Of a DNA stretch of 64,000 nucleotides, positions 54,004 through 64,000 are shown one piece after another (within the stretch, counting starts at the first letter, position 1; each line of letters begins with the position of its first letter). Under the pieces are notes generated by a model that had not been told where the DNA came from, did no database searches, and was given only the letters and a program-made list of their open reading frames with translations. Location: the NCBI GenBank assembly GCA_039090855.1, contig CM077011.1, forward strand, positions 40,071,501 to 40,135,500, written 5' to 3'. Source of the stretch: Macrothele yani. Lineage: Eukaryota > Arthropoda > Arachnida > Araneae > Macrothelidae. Position numbers and translations under genes: made by a program.

Positions 54004-54346
54004 CACTTTTTACGTTATATAAGATTTGTTATGTTAAAGTTCTAAATGTCCGGCTGAATAGATGTTAAACTAAAGGTAAATGCGATGCACTAATTGTACC
54101 GGATAGCTCACGTTAAACTAAGGCTTTTAGGACCAGACGAAACGTATAGAGAAATCTAACTCACGTCAACTTCTTATTGGTCCAGCAACTTTAGACGAAA
54201 TCCATAACGTTGTCTACGAAATCCAAAACATATAACAATGAGACACACACACATCTGCTGCTTAGTCGTTTCACATCTCTCGTACAATCAATAATCTGCG
54301 CAAAGGTTTAACATCTCCACACTCGAAACAACTGCGTCGCAAAATA
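54004..54346. other. Gypsy interior or unique sequence, not recognised
   Basis: Lies between the RT remnant and family B copy 2. A coding match cannot be supported. Confidence 0.35.
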
Positions 54347-54348
54347 TA

Positions 54349-55779
54349 CACTGGCGGAAAGTGAAAAACGAATACCAAGAAGGAGACGTCTGATACCAAC
54401 GAAACTTATACAGCATAATAACGGAATACAGAGGATAACGTGATCAAATCATTATGGCAAAATACAGCTGTATTTGCTGGTAAACTGAAAAATAACATTT
54501 CCATGTAACATGGTTAGTACGAGGTTGAACCGCCATGAACTGCGTCACACTGTGCAATTCTGGCATGGAATCTGTCGTACAGATGTTGGATGTAAGTTGG
54601 GGGTATTGAGTTCCAAGCATCCTCAACCTGGACGCGTAAATCGGGGATGGTCGTGGCTGGCCGTGGAGACCGGATAAGTCGTTGTCCCATAAAATCCCAC
54701 ACGTGCTCAATGGGGGACAAATCCGGTGAACGTGCAGGCCATGGAAGTTGTCTCACACCCTGAAGTGCATGTTGCGTTGCACGTGCCGTGTGTGGGCGTG
54801 CGTTAACTTGCTGGAAAACACCACGATGGACCGACCTTACAAATGGCACAACAACGGGCTGAATGATGTTGTTGATGTAGGAGGTGCAGTTTAACGTACC
54901 CGGTACAAACACTAGTTGTGTACGAGAGTGATAGCTGATCGCTCCCCACACCAGGAGACTAGGTGTAGGCCCTGTGTGTCGCTGGCGGATGCAAGAAGGG
55001 TGGAGACGCTCCCCTGTGCTTCTGCAAACACGCATACGGCCATCGGAAGCTCCTAAGCTGAATCTGCTTTAATCGCTGAACACGACAGATCGCCTTTGCG
55101 TTCTCCAGTGCAGACGTTGGGGACACTACTGCAGCCGTTTCTGACGGTGGGCTGGAGCCAGAGGTACACATGCCAGAGGCACACGTGCACGTAGTCCTGC
55201 ATCCAGTAGACGGTTGCGGATTGTTCGCACAGTTACCTCAGGTGCAACGGCAGCACGGATTTGCGTCGCAGTGGATGTTCTGCTTGACAACGCCGCTCTT
55301 CTTATGCGTCGATCGGTCCGCTCATCAGTCCGTCTGTGACTCCTGGTTCCACGTCTTCTCGTGTGGGAATGTTCCTCGGACCATCTACGCCACCATCGTA
55401 CCGCCACCGATACTTCCCGTCCAATTCGCTCCGCAATACTACGATACGACCTCCCGGCCTCGCGGAGTCCGACAAGATGAACTCGCTCAAAGTCCGATAA
55501 CGGCTGAAATCGTACACGTCTTCCATGTCCAGGCATTGGAGCTTCTTCAGGGTCTTCGCACGTGTCCGTACGCCGACGACTGATTACATTCACTTCGCCG
55601 TACTTCTTAAATACCACCGACTGTAATTTGCATATCATGCCGTGCTGTGGCGTAAGCGCTCACCGGTTGGTCTCGAAATTAACATCACACCTACGTAAAC
55701 TCGACCCTATTAACATATGTAAATTTCATGATCGTCCGCCAATTCCTTCTTGGTGTTCTTTTTTCACTTTCCGCCAGTG
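54349..55779 (-). mobile_element. Tc1-like element, family B copy 2
   Basis: TA-flanked (54347-54348; 55780-55781), 1.43 kb, with inverted termini CACTGGCGGAAAGTGAAAAA at both ends. Inserted between the RT and RNase H parts of the gypsy relic. Confidence 0.96.
54514..55536 (-). pseudogene. Family B transposase, copy 2, dead
   Basis: Start MPGHGRRVRF at 55534-55536 and end GGSTSY at 54514. Frame is open to RQKRLQ, then TAG (Trp codon) at ~55126. In the first catalytic block the codon after SD is TAA (Glu lost), and the second block reads FQQVNARPHTA, so the catalytic Asp is Val. The third block SPDLSPIEHVWDFMG is intact. Unlike copy 1 it keeps the 23 bp near 55150 and the full C-terminus. Confidence 0.93.
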
Positions 55780-55977
55780 TATATACTTTCTCGTTCTTAT
55801 CATCATGCATGCGTCGCTTACGTAGTGATCTCAAGGGTATTGCCAAAAATAATTTATGTCAGAGAGAAGATATCATGTTAAGTTTGGAAAGTGCAGAAGA
55901 GAACAAACTAAATTTTACATAGGAAAAGGAACTACAACTGGAAGTTAAAATAGAATATACGTCACACTCATTTCAAT

Positions 55978-56190
55978 ATGAAATTGCCCCTAATCCTTGC
56001 GACCAACGCTTCTCCGTATGGTGTCTCAGCTGATCTCTTACATGCTATGCCTCATGAAACTGAAAATCCCATTGCTTTTGCTTCAAGAACCTTGACCGTG
56101 ACTGAAAAGAAATGTAGCTAAATAGATAAGCAAGCCACAGCAATAGTATTTGGAGTAAAAACATTCTTCCAGTCTTTCTCGATCCTACAT
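55978..56190 (+). pseudogene. gypsy RNase H remnant
   Basis: LPLILATNASPYGVSADLLH and ENPIAFASRTLTVTEKKCS, then KQATAIVFGVKTF, match the Ty3/gypsy RNase H core, which degrades the RNA strand during reverse transcription. Here the first catalytic Asp of the DAS motif reads Asn (TNAS). One stop follows KKCS. Confidence 0.85.
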
Positions 56191-56585
56191 AACCTTTGGT
56201 TTTTGTGGTTCAACAAATAACCCTCTGATTTTTGCATCACTTATTCTCGGAGACTTGCTTTTAGGAAAAGAAAACCTTCGCCATTACGATCCATCGCTTT
56301 GTCTTCATCAAACCAAGTTTGGTATGCAATGGTGGATAGTACACTTTTTCGGGGTTTACACAAGACTGATGAAGGGCATTTTTCTCTCCAGGTGTTAGAC
56401 TTTTTCTCTTTGGCCACTGCGCTTTGATAAAGTGGCATCTCCTATTTCTACTGTCTCACTCACACAAAAAGCAAGTATCCAAGCTGAAGTCCTAGTAAAA
56501 AAGCTATCACCATTAGATCTCCACAAATGTGCCAAGAATACTTCTCTTTCTGTAACATTGTCAGTTGCAATTTCATACACTGTCA
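56191..56585. other. Possible gypsy 3' part, not recognised
   Basis: Open text continues for ~100 codons in broken frames, but I see no integrase motif (HHCC or DDE). Confidence 0.35.
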
Positions 56586-57160
56586 TATCAGAATAAAATG
56601 ACCACCTACCTCATAATGGGAACAACAACCCTTGGCCCGGATAATAGCGGCGAGACGGCGTGTCACAGCCAATGAGAAGGCCAGAGGCACGCGTGCCCAT
56701 TCGGACTGTAGCAGAGCACGGAGGTCCCGGAGATGACGTGGTTGTGGGACGCCACGTCGAAACTGTCGATGCAAATAGTCCCACAAGTACTGTATGAGAT
56801 TGAGGTTGGGCGAGTTCGCCAGCCAATGGGAGAACGGAGACATTGCTGTACTCTTACTCGAACCAGTCACAAACCCCCTAGCGACATGGCAGGGTGCATT
56901 GTCCCGTTGATAGACACCATTACCGCCATGGTGAACGTCCTAAAAAACATCCTCCAGGTACTCGGTGTGCCACCGGTACAGTCAATCCTTGGTACACATT
57001 TACTACAGCACCTCGAGAACAGCCCACGAAGTCTGTTTTTTCTTAGATGCTTCCACCCTTGGCGCGGTAGCTGATGATCATTAATTCTTGAACGTCCGTC
57101 AAATAAATACCTCTGCCCATTGTGTTCACGTAACGCACTGTGGCTCACCTGTCCTTGCCG
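56583..57160 (-). pseudogene. Tc1-like transposase G, C-terminal half
   Basis: Minus-strand text gives VYQRDNAPCHVARGF, then HWLANSPNLNLIQYLWDYLH and a C-terminal LRDLRALLQSEWARVP. The third catalytic residue is Gln instead of Glu, and the spacing is 36 residues, as in the fragment at 1-712. A frame change lies near 56870. No termini seen. Confidence 0.75.
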
Positions 57161-57199
57161 GCCGCTTATATCTCCGTGTGTCCGACCTTGTCACGTGTT

Positions 57200-57519
57200 G
57201 GGACGCGGGTGGCCTAGTGGTCAGCGTTCGTGACTGCCACGGAGATAACCTCAGGTTCGATCCTAGGCAGGTACGAACGCTCGAACCACTAAATACCCGC
57301 CGTGCGTCGGATGGGCACGCTAAGCCGTCGGACCGCGGGTACTGGCTCCCCGGTAATAAATAAGGGCGTCTTCCTCCCCTTTCTACTTCGCTTCCGTGTC
57401 ACTTTCCTATCGGGCACTCTAGCCCAAATCTCCTAGCTTCCTATTTCTAAGGGTTATTTAAGACCTGTGGTCAGACACTCCCTTCCTAAAATCCTCTACA
57501 TATGATCTGATCTGATCTG
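57200..57519 (+). repeat. SINE family 2 copy
   Basis: Head with A box TGGCCTAGTGG and B box GGTTCGATCC, both consensus, the family body, and a 3' end TACATATGATCTGATCTGAT in which TGATC is repeated. Confidence 0.92.
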
Positions 57520-58428
57520 TCACGTGCACTGTGTGATGCGCCAGGGCGGGTAAAATGTGATTCTGGCGTAGTCATATTATTCTAATACGACCCTATATAC
57601 TTATTTATTTACTTGCGTATTAAAAATACGAAATGCGAATGTATTCGAATCGTCTACTGAGATACAAGCATGAAATACCTGAAAAATGTTCTGTTGTTAC
57701 GTTTATTCAGATTCAGTAATTTTGATAGACCAGCAACAAGTCAGAGGGAACATCTAATTTAGATGAACGTCGCATATGCGACGTTTCAGAATAAGGTCAG
57801 GAAAACTCCTGTAGATTTCCGATTTCAGTCAATAGAGAGACAATTCCAGTCAAATAAATGAAAAGCTTCGCTTCGCGAAAGTGAAATAATGAATTCTGGT
57901 AATGATTTACACACCTTTGGGCAAATTCGCAACTGTGAGAGTGGTGTTACGCTATTTTCGATCACGCAGAAATCCTGTCGCTGAGTGCTAAACAATATAC
58001 ATTGGACATTTCTCATGCAGCATGCAGTACGTGTGAGAATCCGACTACTAAATATAGAATTACGACTGTTCTTCATCCCACACAGCAATTTCACACTACG
58101 AACTGTAATAAATTTATCTCAAAATGACGCTTCTGACAAAGCCTCATCTTGTCCTCTACGCATTGCAGAAACAAAAAGAAACATCGAAAGGATTTCAAAA
58201 TCCGATTTTTCTGAAATAGAACTGGGGCGACCTGTATTCTTCATATTCAAAGTCCATGTTGATCAAACAAGATCTTTTTTCGAACAAATTCGAGTTCTTC
58301 GTCTCATCAGTTTATAGGAAACCAGGGGGGAAAGACGGTGATTTAAATTGTACGGCAGCCATATCAAAATTCTGGATTGCACTGTGTTTAATTAGATATT
58401 GATCTCTTCCACATGCGATGATATAGTA
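57520..58428. other. Spacer, nothing recognised
   Basis: No supported gene or repeat. The frames at 57825-58317 have no recognisable domain. Confidence 0.45.
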
Positions 58429-58561
58429 CAGGGTGCCCCAAAAGATACCTTCCAAGTTTAAACCACAGCGACTGCAGAGAATGTAAAGAAGTATTCAACA
58501 TTGTGCTTAGAGATAGTTGGAATTTGTTATACACTAGTATAACGAAGTAAATTTCTCCGTC

Positions 58562-58638
58562 ATTCCTGTCCACGCCAGGATTCGAACCCGGATCCCCTCA
58601 TTCCGGAATAAGTCACTCTACCAATTGAGCTACGCGGA
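58562..58638 (-). repeat. tRNA-like sequence inside element H
   Basis: The reverse complement has a 7-bp acceptor pair GTCCGCG/CGTGGAC, a D-arm-like GTAGCTCAATTGGTAGAG and a B box GGTTCGAATCC. The anticodon region forms one long hairpin (CTTATTCC/GGAATGAG), so no proper anticodon loop can be drawn. More likely a tRNA-derived insertion than a working tRNA. Confidence 0.7.
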
Positions 58639-58799
58639 CGTTTTATTCTGATTCCTATCTGCCTTTATGTCGTCTGCGTCCTTCGGGCAGGTACGTCACA
58701 TCTCCTGGTACGTTACACTAGTGCTTCTCTTTGTGGGAGGGAAGACAATGGCAACGTATGCAACATAGCAGCGTATTTTCAACGTGTAAGAGAATTACG

Positions 58800-59838
58800 A
58801 ATCATCGAAAGATCATGAAAAGGTGAGGAGGGCATTCTAGAAGAAGTTCAGCATCAAAGCCGGACGAGACTGACATACTGTAAGGAACACCGTCACCAAA
58901 CGTCACACAACGGGGTCGGTGTTTTTCAATTGGACCCGAAATGGCAGGCGCTCCATATCAAGGACGGAAACCAACGTTGGAAGGGTGCAAGAAACATTTG
59001 ATAGAAGCTAGAAATATAAAGAAATATTGACAGAAGATCCGATGAGCTGTGCAACAGTTCGGGCTGACGCACAGCAGTGTTCATCGCATTCTCAAAACAG
59101 ACCTGCATCTGTTCCCGTACAAGATCCAGACGCAACAGCCTCTAACAACAAGGAATACAGGTGCAAGGCTGGTATTTGACGAGACAATGATCAATAGAAC
59201 TGAGACAAAAAAACAACGATACAAGGCTCATCTGGTTTTCGGATGACAGTCATTTCCACCTAGACAGCTTTACCGACAAACAGATCTGGCGGTTTTGGGG
59301 GTCCACAAACCCACATGTTGCTATTGCTGCAACCCTTCGTCCACAGAGTGTGACTGTGTACTGTGCCTTGTGGAACATTCGGGCACATCTTCATCAATGA
59401 AATTTTAGCATCCACCAGATATCGGGAAGTGTTGTAAACGGCTTTCAATCCATGTGTGCAGGATTTTCTTATAAAGCTACTTTTTCATGCAAGACGGGGT
59501 TTATCCGCATTTTACAGAAGCGGTATTTGCACTTCTCCACTAACATTTCGGTGAACATATCATTGCCTTAGACTATCGCAAACAATATGGCTCCGGAGTG
59601 GATTGGCCACCCGATTCTTCTGACCTCAATCCTTGCGACTATTTCTTATGGGGGTTGTCTTAAAGACCAGGAGTACCGGTATAACCCACAGACGTTGGAT
59701 GATCTCCGAAAAGCTATTAAACATGAAACCTGCACTATTTCTACTGACCTCGTGAACCGTGTGGTCTCTAATTTTGTACAACGGTTACGTAATGCCATTG
59801 CAGTCGAAGGCACACACATCGAACATATTATCATGTAA
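58800..59838 (+). pseudogene. Transposase H, dead
   Basis: Pieces: QQFGLTHSSVHRILKTDLHL and FPYKIQTQQPLT (HTH region), first block WFSDDSHFHLDSFTDKQIWR, second block FMQDGVYPH, third block SSDLNPCDYFLWG with Asp as last catalytic residue, C-terminus LDDLRKAIKHETCTISTDLV to 59838. The D-D spacing is ~47, long like F. Several frameshifts and stops. Confidence 0.83.
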
Positions 59839-59945
59839 ATTCCTGTTATTAAAGATTTCAACATGCCCATATTCCTCTTTCTGGTGTTCTATATTTCTCA
59901 GTCATGTCGCCTTATTCTTGGTAGGTATTTTTTGGGACACTATGC

Positions 59946-60379
59946 TATTATCCGGGTTTTTAATTTTAAACTCCAAACTGATCGTTGTTCGTCTAGTGTC
60001 AGTTTGCCTTGACAATGCCTCCCGCTGACGGATGAAAGTTTGGCATGATTAAAATATTTTTTTGAAATGCACCAATTCACGAATTTCAGTGACTTTATAA
60101 TCTCCTCAGTTAATAGTACCGTTGTACAAAATTAGAGAGTGTCTTTTGGACATATGCTTAAGATCACTCTTAAAACCTTTAAGCCACATAAGATTGCAAA
60201 ATGTGCTTCATATTCTCGCTCACTCCACCACTGGAGAAATAAAGCACAGTCACAACAGGTAAAATGTAGGTAGCCTGGAAGGAACTCATATAGGCAGGTA
60301 GACAGATAACAAGGAACTTCCATATTTTGGTTTGCAATACAAGATTTGGATTTTTTCCAGCCTTCAACAGAAAAAAAAA
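59946..60379. other. Spacer, nothing recognised
   Basis: No supported feature before the RTE LINE 5' region. Confidence 0.4.
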
Positions 60380-60607
60380 TATGTATATATACACTATCGG
60401 GATGTAAGGTCAGGTGATGCGTAACATCACAGCCTTTCCTTGACAAATGTCAACCCCGCCTTCTCGTGGTGCATCCTGTTCCCACTAAAGGGGCTCTGAC
60501 GACCGCCAATAGCGGTATAACTATACCATCGGGATTAGAGGAAATGCTATCCCACACTCACCAACCCGCTTGGCCAGCGTGGTGAGTTATGGCCAAACCT
60601 CTCCAAA

Positions 60608-61561
60608 ATGACTCCACAACTTAAATCTTGGCCCTCTGTCTCCGGCAGCTGGAATGTACCTGGCCAAGGCAGCGGCCAGTACGACATGAAGGCAGAGGGT
60701 GCTAAGAATCCCCGGGGGACTGGACTAGGCTGCCATCTGATGCTGACCTTGGCTACGTATAATGGACGCTCCCTATCTTCTGATTCAAGGCTTCTTGAAT
60801 TGAAAGAGGAACTACAAAGGATCAAGTGAGACATCGTCGGGCTAAGTGAGGTAGGGAGAAAAGGAGAAGATCTCATTGAACTGAAAAGTGGACATCTCTT
60901 CTACTATCGTGAAACAGATACTGGCAGAACTCGTGGTTTTGGATTTATAATAAACAAGAAACTGAAGGATAAAGTTGTAGAAGTTGAACGTTCCTCTGAC
61001 AGAGCTGCACGACTCGTTATCCAACTCTCGAGAAGATACAAGGCTCAGATTATTCAAACTTATGCACCCACCACAAGTCATCCTGAAGAAGAAATTGAAG
61101 AATTTTATGAGGAAATTCGTCATTTAAATAATAAAGGTAAGCAGCACTTGAAGATAATTATGGGAGATTTCAATGCAAAAATAGGGCAACGGCAACAGAA
61201 TGAAGCTTCGGTAGGTAAATTCGGTCACGGCAACAGAAACCAGCGTGGAAATACTCTCGTTGAGTTTGCAGAGGCAGAAGGGTTTTTCCTCCTGAACTCC
61301 TTTTTCAAGAAAAAGCCCCACAGGAAATGGACATGGGGACATCCAAATGGGACGACAAGTGAAATTGATTTCATTATGTGTAACAAACAATTCGTCATAG
61401 AAGACTGCAGTGTGCTAAACAAGTTCAACCCAGGTAGTGACCATAGATTGGTGAGATGTAAGATGCACCTCAACACTAAATTCGAACGTGGCAAGCTCAT
61501 AAGACAAACAAAATGTATTGACATAACCAACCTTAAAAACATCATAATACCTTCAAGTTAG
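60608..61561 (+). pseudogene. RTE LINE endonuclease domain, copy 2
   Basis: A single frame from ATG 60608 covers LTLATYNGRSL (first motif), then TGA at 60827, GLSEVGRKG (catalytic Glu block), YYRETDTGRTRGFGFII, QTYAPTTSHPEEE, MGDFNAKIG and SDHRLVR (catalytic His). The protein resembles the endonuclease annotated as craniofacial development protein 2-like in RTE elements. One base is lost near 61530-61545, ending the frame at 61561. Confidence 0.9.
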
Positions 61562-61599
61562 AACTGAAGAACAGATTCTCTGCTTTAGAAGGCCTAACA

Positions 61600-63565
61600 T
61601 CGGAAGAAGTGGATATTTCTGAAGTTAACAGAAAAGTAACCAAAGCTCTTATGGAAACAGCAACAAAATTAGCTGGGTCTAAGAACAAGTTGCATGTGAA
61701 CAACTTATCAGGAAAAACCAAAATGTTGATGCAAAAAAGAAGAGAGATAAGGACAACTAAAGATGATGTGACTTTCAAAGTGGAATATATAAAGCTATGC
61801 AAGACAGTACGAAAAGGTATCACTGAAGACGTAAGGAATTTCAACTGTGAACTAGTGAGGAAAGCAATTGAAAACAACCAAAGCCTAAAGATAGCAAAGA
61901 GACATCTCCGTTAGGGAAGAAAACAGATTATGGCACTGAGAAAACAAGATGGTTCTGCAACAAGAAATAGAGGTGAAATTTCGACAAGAGTGAAAGATTT
62001 CTAATCCAAGTTATATGAAAGGGATGATTCATATACTCCAGACATTATGGAAGGTACCAGTACCAGAGTTCTTCCAGTCCTCCCAGCAGAAGTTGCACAT
62101 GCAATCAAGAACATGAAGCGGGGAAAAGCTCCAGGAGAAGATGGAATTACTGTAGACATCATACAAGAAGCAAGTGGAGAAATCGAAACAGTACTCGCCC
62201 AAATTTTTACTCGATGCCTTAATGAAGGGAAGATTCCTGAGGATTGGAACAACGCTACAATGATCCTGCTACATAAAAAAGGTGACATTGAGGATCTCAG
62301 GAACTACAGACCTATCAGCCTCCTATTAGTGGTTTATAAAATCTTCACTAAAGTTCTTTCACACCGTTTGAAAGTAACACTGGGCATGGCTCAACCAAGA
62401 GAACAAGCTGGATTCAGGTGGCTACAGCACAATAGATCATATCCACGTACTGAGAGAACTAATTGAAAGAGCGAGGGAATGTGAAATTCTATTGTGCATG
62501 GCTTTTATCGATTATGAAAAAGCCTTTGATTCGGTGAAACCATCAGCAGTTACAATGGCTCTGAAATCCTGCGGTACTGAAAATGCATACATTAATATTA
62601 TTAATAACATCTATGAAAATGCAAGTGCAAAGATTCGGCTGTTTGAAAATATAACATACATAAAAATTGGAAAGAGAGTGAGACAAGGTGACACCATATC
62701 TCCCAAGCTCTTTAATGCCACATTGGAAAATGTCTTTCAATCACTGAACTGGGAAAACAAAGGGATAAAGATTGATGGAGATTATCTAACCCACCTTCGT
62801 TTTGCTGATGACATAGTCATTTTTGCAACTACCCCATCAGGGCTGCAGAGTATGATCCAAGAACTTGCTGACAAGAGTAAAGTAGTGGGATTAAAAATGA
62901 ACTTTCAGAAGACAAAAGTGATGTTCAATGCTTTTACACGAAATGAAGATTTATCGATTGATGGAGAAAAGCTGGAGATGACAGACACGTACGTTTATCT
63001 TGGACAGCAGATATCAAGTGAGGGTCATATTGATGAAGAAATTAATCGGCGTACAAAACTTGCCTGGAGAGCTTTTGGAAGAAACAGCATAATTTTCAAG
63101 AGCAATATGCCATTATGTCTTAAAAGAAAAGTGTTTAATCAATGCATCTTTCCAGTGCTTACGTATGGTGCAGAGACGTGGACCTTAACTAAAAGAGACA
63201 TACAAAAGCTGCAGACAACTCAAGGCAGCATGGAGAGGTGCATGCTTGGTGTAACCAGGAGAGATAAGAAGAGGAACTTGTGAATCTGAAAAATGACAAG
63301 AGTGGAAGACATCATGATCAGAGTTAAATCCCTGAAATGGCAATTGGCTGGGCATACTGCCAGAAGGACAGACCATCGATGGACAGCCGAAATTTTAGAT
63401 TGGATTAAAAGGGACAGGAAAAGACCCAGAAGAAGGCCACGTGCGAGATGGGTGGATGAAATTCAAAAGTATGCGGGAGTGACATGGAGGAGACTGGCAC
63501 AAGACAGACCGTTTTGGAGGAAACTTGGGGAGACCTTCGTCCAGCAGTGGATTGATAATGGTTGA
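61600..63565 (+). pseudogene. RTE LINE reverse transcriptase, copy 2
   Basis: Three collinear pieces (62047-62466, 62492-63283, 63293-63565) match copy 1: KRGKAPGEDGITVDII, EQAGFR then a 2-bp loss, CMAFIDYEKAFDSV, LRFADDIVIFA, YLGQQISSEGHI, stop TGA at ~63281 (Trp codon), then WRRLAQDRPFW to the same final Gly. Other stops: TAG at ~61912 and TAA at ~62003. None of these coincide with the lesions of copy 1. Confidence 0.92.
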
Positions 63566-63593
63566 CAATGATGATGATGATGATGATGATATA

Positions 63594-64000
63594 CACTATC
63601 TACCAACAAGTAATTGGACACCTGTGATGGCAAAGGAAATCGAAGGTTATTCACCTTCAATAGTTGGTGGAGCCTCCGCGAGCGGCGATTACAGCTGTGA
63701 CCCTCCGGGCATACTCTCAGCCAGGCGTTGTACGACGGCTAGCGGTATTTTCTTCCACTCGGCTTGGAGAAGACAGGTCAGTTCCTTCACCGACTTTGGA
63801 CTGTGGGGGCACCCCTTAAGTCGACGCTCGTCCCATAGGTGCTCGATTGGGTTAAGTTGCGGGCTCTGCGCAGGCCAGTCCATTCGATTAACCCCATTGT
63901 CACCATACCAAGCCATGGTGGACCTCGCAACATGACAGGTGGCATTGTCATCCTGGAAGTAACATGGATCCACCCCGTAAAACTGCCACAACGTAGGAAG
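63594..64000 (-). mobile_element. Tc1-like element, family C copy 2, partial
   Basis: Begins after TA (63592-63593) with CACTATCTACCAACAAGTAA, the family C terminus, directly after the (GAT)n tail of RTE copy 2, and runs out of the window. The long ~126-bp terminal repeat seen in copy 1 is not present: after ~31 bp the sequence passes into a short segment and then the CCAACTATTGAAGG hairpin arm. Confidence 0.9.
63660..64000 (-). pseudogene. Family C transposase, copy 2, C-terminal part
   Basis: The minus-strand frame (stop at 63689) shows YFQDDNATCHVARSTMAWYG and SPQLNPIEHLWDERRLKG, with Asp and Glu retained (spacing 34), then LLQAEWKKIPLAVVQRLAES. The frame stops early at MPGGSQL relative to the GGSTNY ending of copy 1. 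The N-terminal part lies beyond the window. Confidence 0.88.

Larger units (their letters stand above)
50297..56190 (+). mobile_element. Ty3/gypsy retrotransposon relic with two nested Tc1-like elements
   Basis: Ordered gag, zinc knuckle, protease, reverse transcriptase and RNase H remnants on the plus strand, interrupted at 50971-52517 by family A copy 2 and at 54347-55781 by family B copy 2. No LTRs, integrase or env could be identified. Heavily decayed endogenous element. Confidence 0.85.
58429..59945 (+). mobile_element. mariner-superfamily element H (rosa-like?)
   Basis: Imperfect inverted termini: CAGGGTGCCCCAAAAGATAC at 58429 and AGTGTCCCAAAAAATACCTA inverted at ~59945, near TA dinucleotides. 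Contains a dead transposase related to F at 47 kb and a tRNA-like segment near the left end. Confidence 0.85.
60380..63592 (+). mobile_element. RTE-type LINE, copy 2 (near full length)
   Basis: Extends ~0.7 kb further 5' than copy 1, including a 5' untranslated stretch (CTAAAGGGGCTCTGACGACC area), endonuclease and RT. The 3' end is GACAATGATGATGATGATGA, a (GAT)n tail of about eight units, directly abutting family C copy 2. The exact 5' end is uncertain. Confidence 0.88.

Noticed and set aside
7088..55779. A/B regions as one segmental duplication
   Set aside because: Sequence between and outside the elements differs, spacing differs (1.3 versus 1.8 kb), and each element has its own TA site.
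50297..56190. Intact endogenous retrovirus with env
   Set aside because: Only decayed gag, protease, RT and RNase H traces; no env, integrase or LTR identified.

Overview
This window reads as a transposon-dense, gene-poor stretch of an arthropod nuclear genome, most likely an insect. The evidence is indirect: many Tc1/mariner families typical of arthropods, a hAT element whose transposase looks like the ZMYM1/TTF-finger class, RTE-type LINEs, a Ty3/gypsy relic, several tRNA-derived SINE families, long tandem arrays and eukaryotic tRNA-Lys(UUU) genes. I found no intact host protein-coding gene. The only host-like protein signals are a THAP-type first exon with a splice donor (19.44 kb) and a decayed C2H2 finger fragment (19.7 kb). 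I cannot name the species.

Layout. 0-2.5 kb: decayed Tc1/mariner fragments and SINE pieces. 3.9-6.3 kb: a tandem array of roughly 44 copies of a 52-57 bp unit. 7.1-8.6 kb: Tc1-like family A copy 1 (plus). 9.0-9.8 kb: SINE palindrome and LINE scrap. 9.9-11.3 kb: Tc1-like family B copy 1 (minus). 12.0-17.7 kb: an ordered 81/69-bp satellite split by a 4.3-kb hAT element that is flanked by target-site duplications. 18-25 kb: SINEs, the THAP exon, and two tRNA-Lys loci lying between inverted ~550-bp tandem arrays. 25.5-27.9 kb: RTE LINE copy 1, with an intact reverse-transcriptase frame. 28.2-29.5 kb: Tc1-like family C with ~126-bp terminal inverted repeats. 29.5-35 kb: degenerate periodic DNA, a 63-bp and a 21-bp minisatellite. 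35.4-43.6 kb: Tc1-like D, an old RTE relic, a diverged ~115-bp satellite invaded by SINEs, a DD34D mariner that itself contains a Tc1-like element and a SINE, and a LINE relic. 43.9-46.7 kb: a foldback split by a SINE, then an ~846-bp near-perfect palindrome. 46.9-48 kb: mariner-superfamily relic F. 49-50 kb: three SINE-1 copies. 50.3-56.2 kb: a Ty3/gypsy relic (gag, protease, reverse transcriptase, RNase H) interrupted by family A copy 2 and family B copy 2. 56.6-59.9 kb: two further Tc1/mariner relics. 60.4-63.6 kb: RTE LINE copy 2 (longer, more broken). 63.6-64.0 kb: family C copy 2.

How it works together. These elements do not form a shared pathway; the window records successive insertions. 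Nesting gives relative ages: gypsy is older than A2 and B2; the 39-41 kb mariner is older than element E and its SINE; the 81-bp satellite is older than the hAT; the 115-bp satellite is older than its SINEs. The SINEs with long A/T tails and 12-bp target duplications imply LINE-type target-primed insertion, and the RTE element with an open RT frame is the most recent-looking autonomous element here. Coordinates of decayed elements are accurate to tens of bases where termini are not visible.
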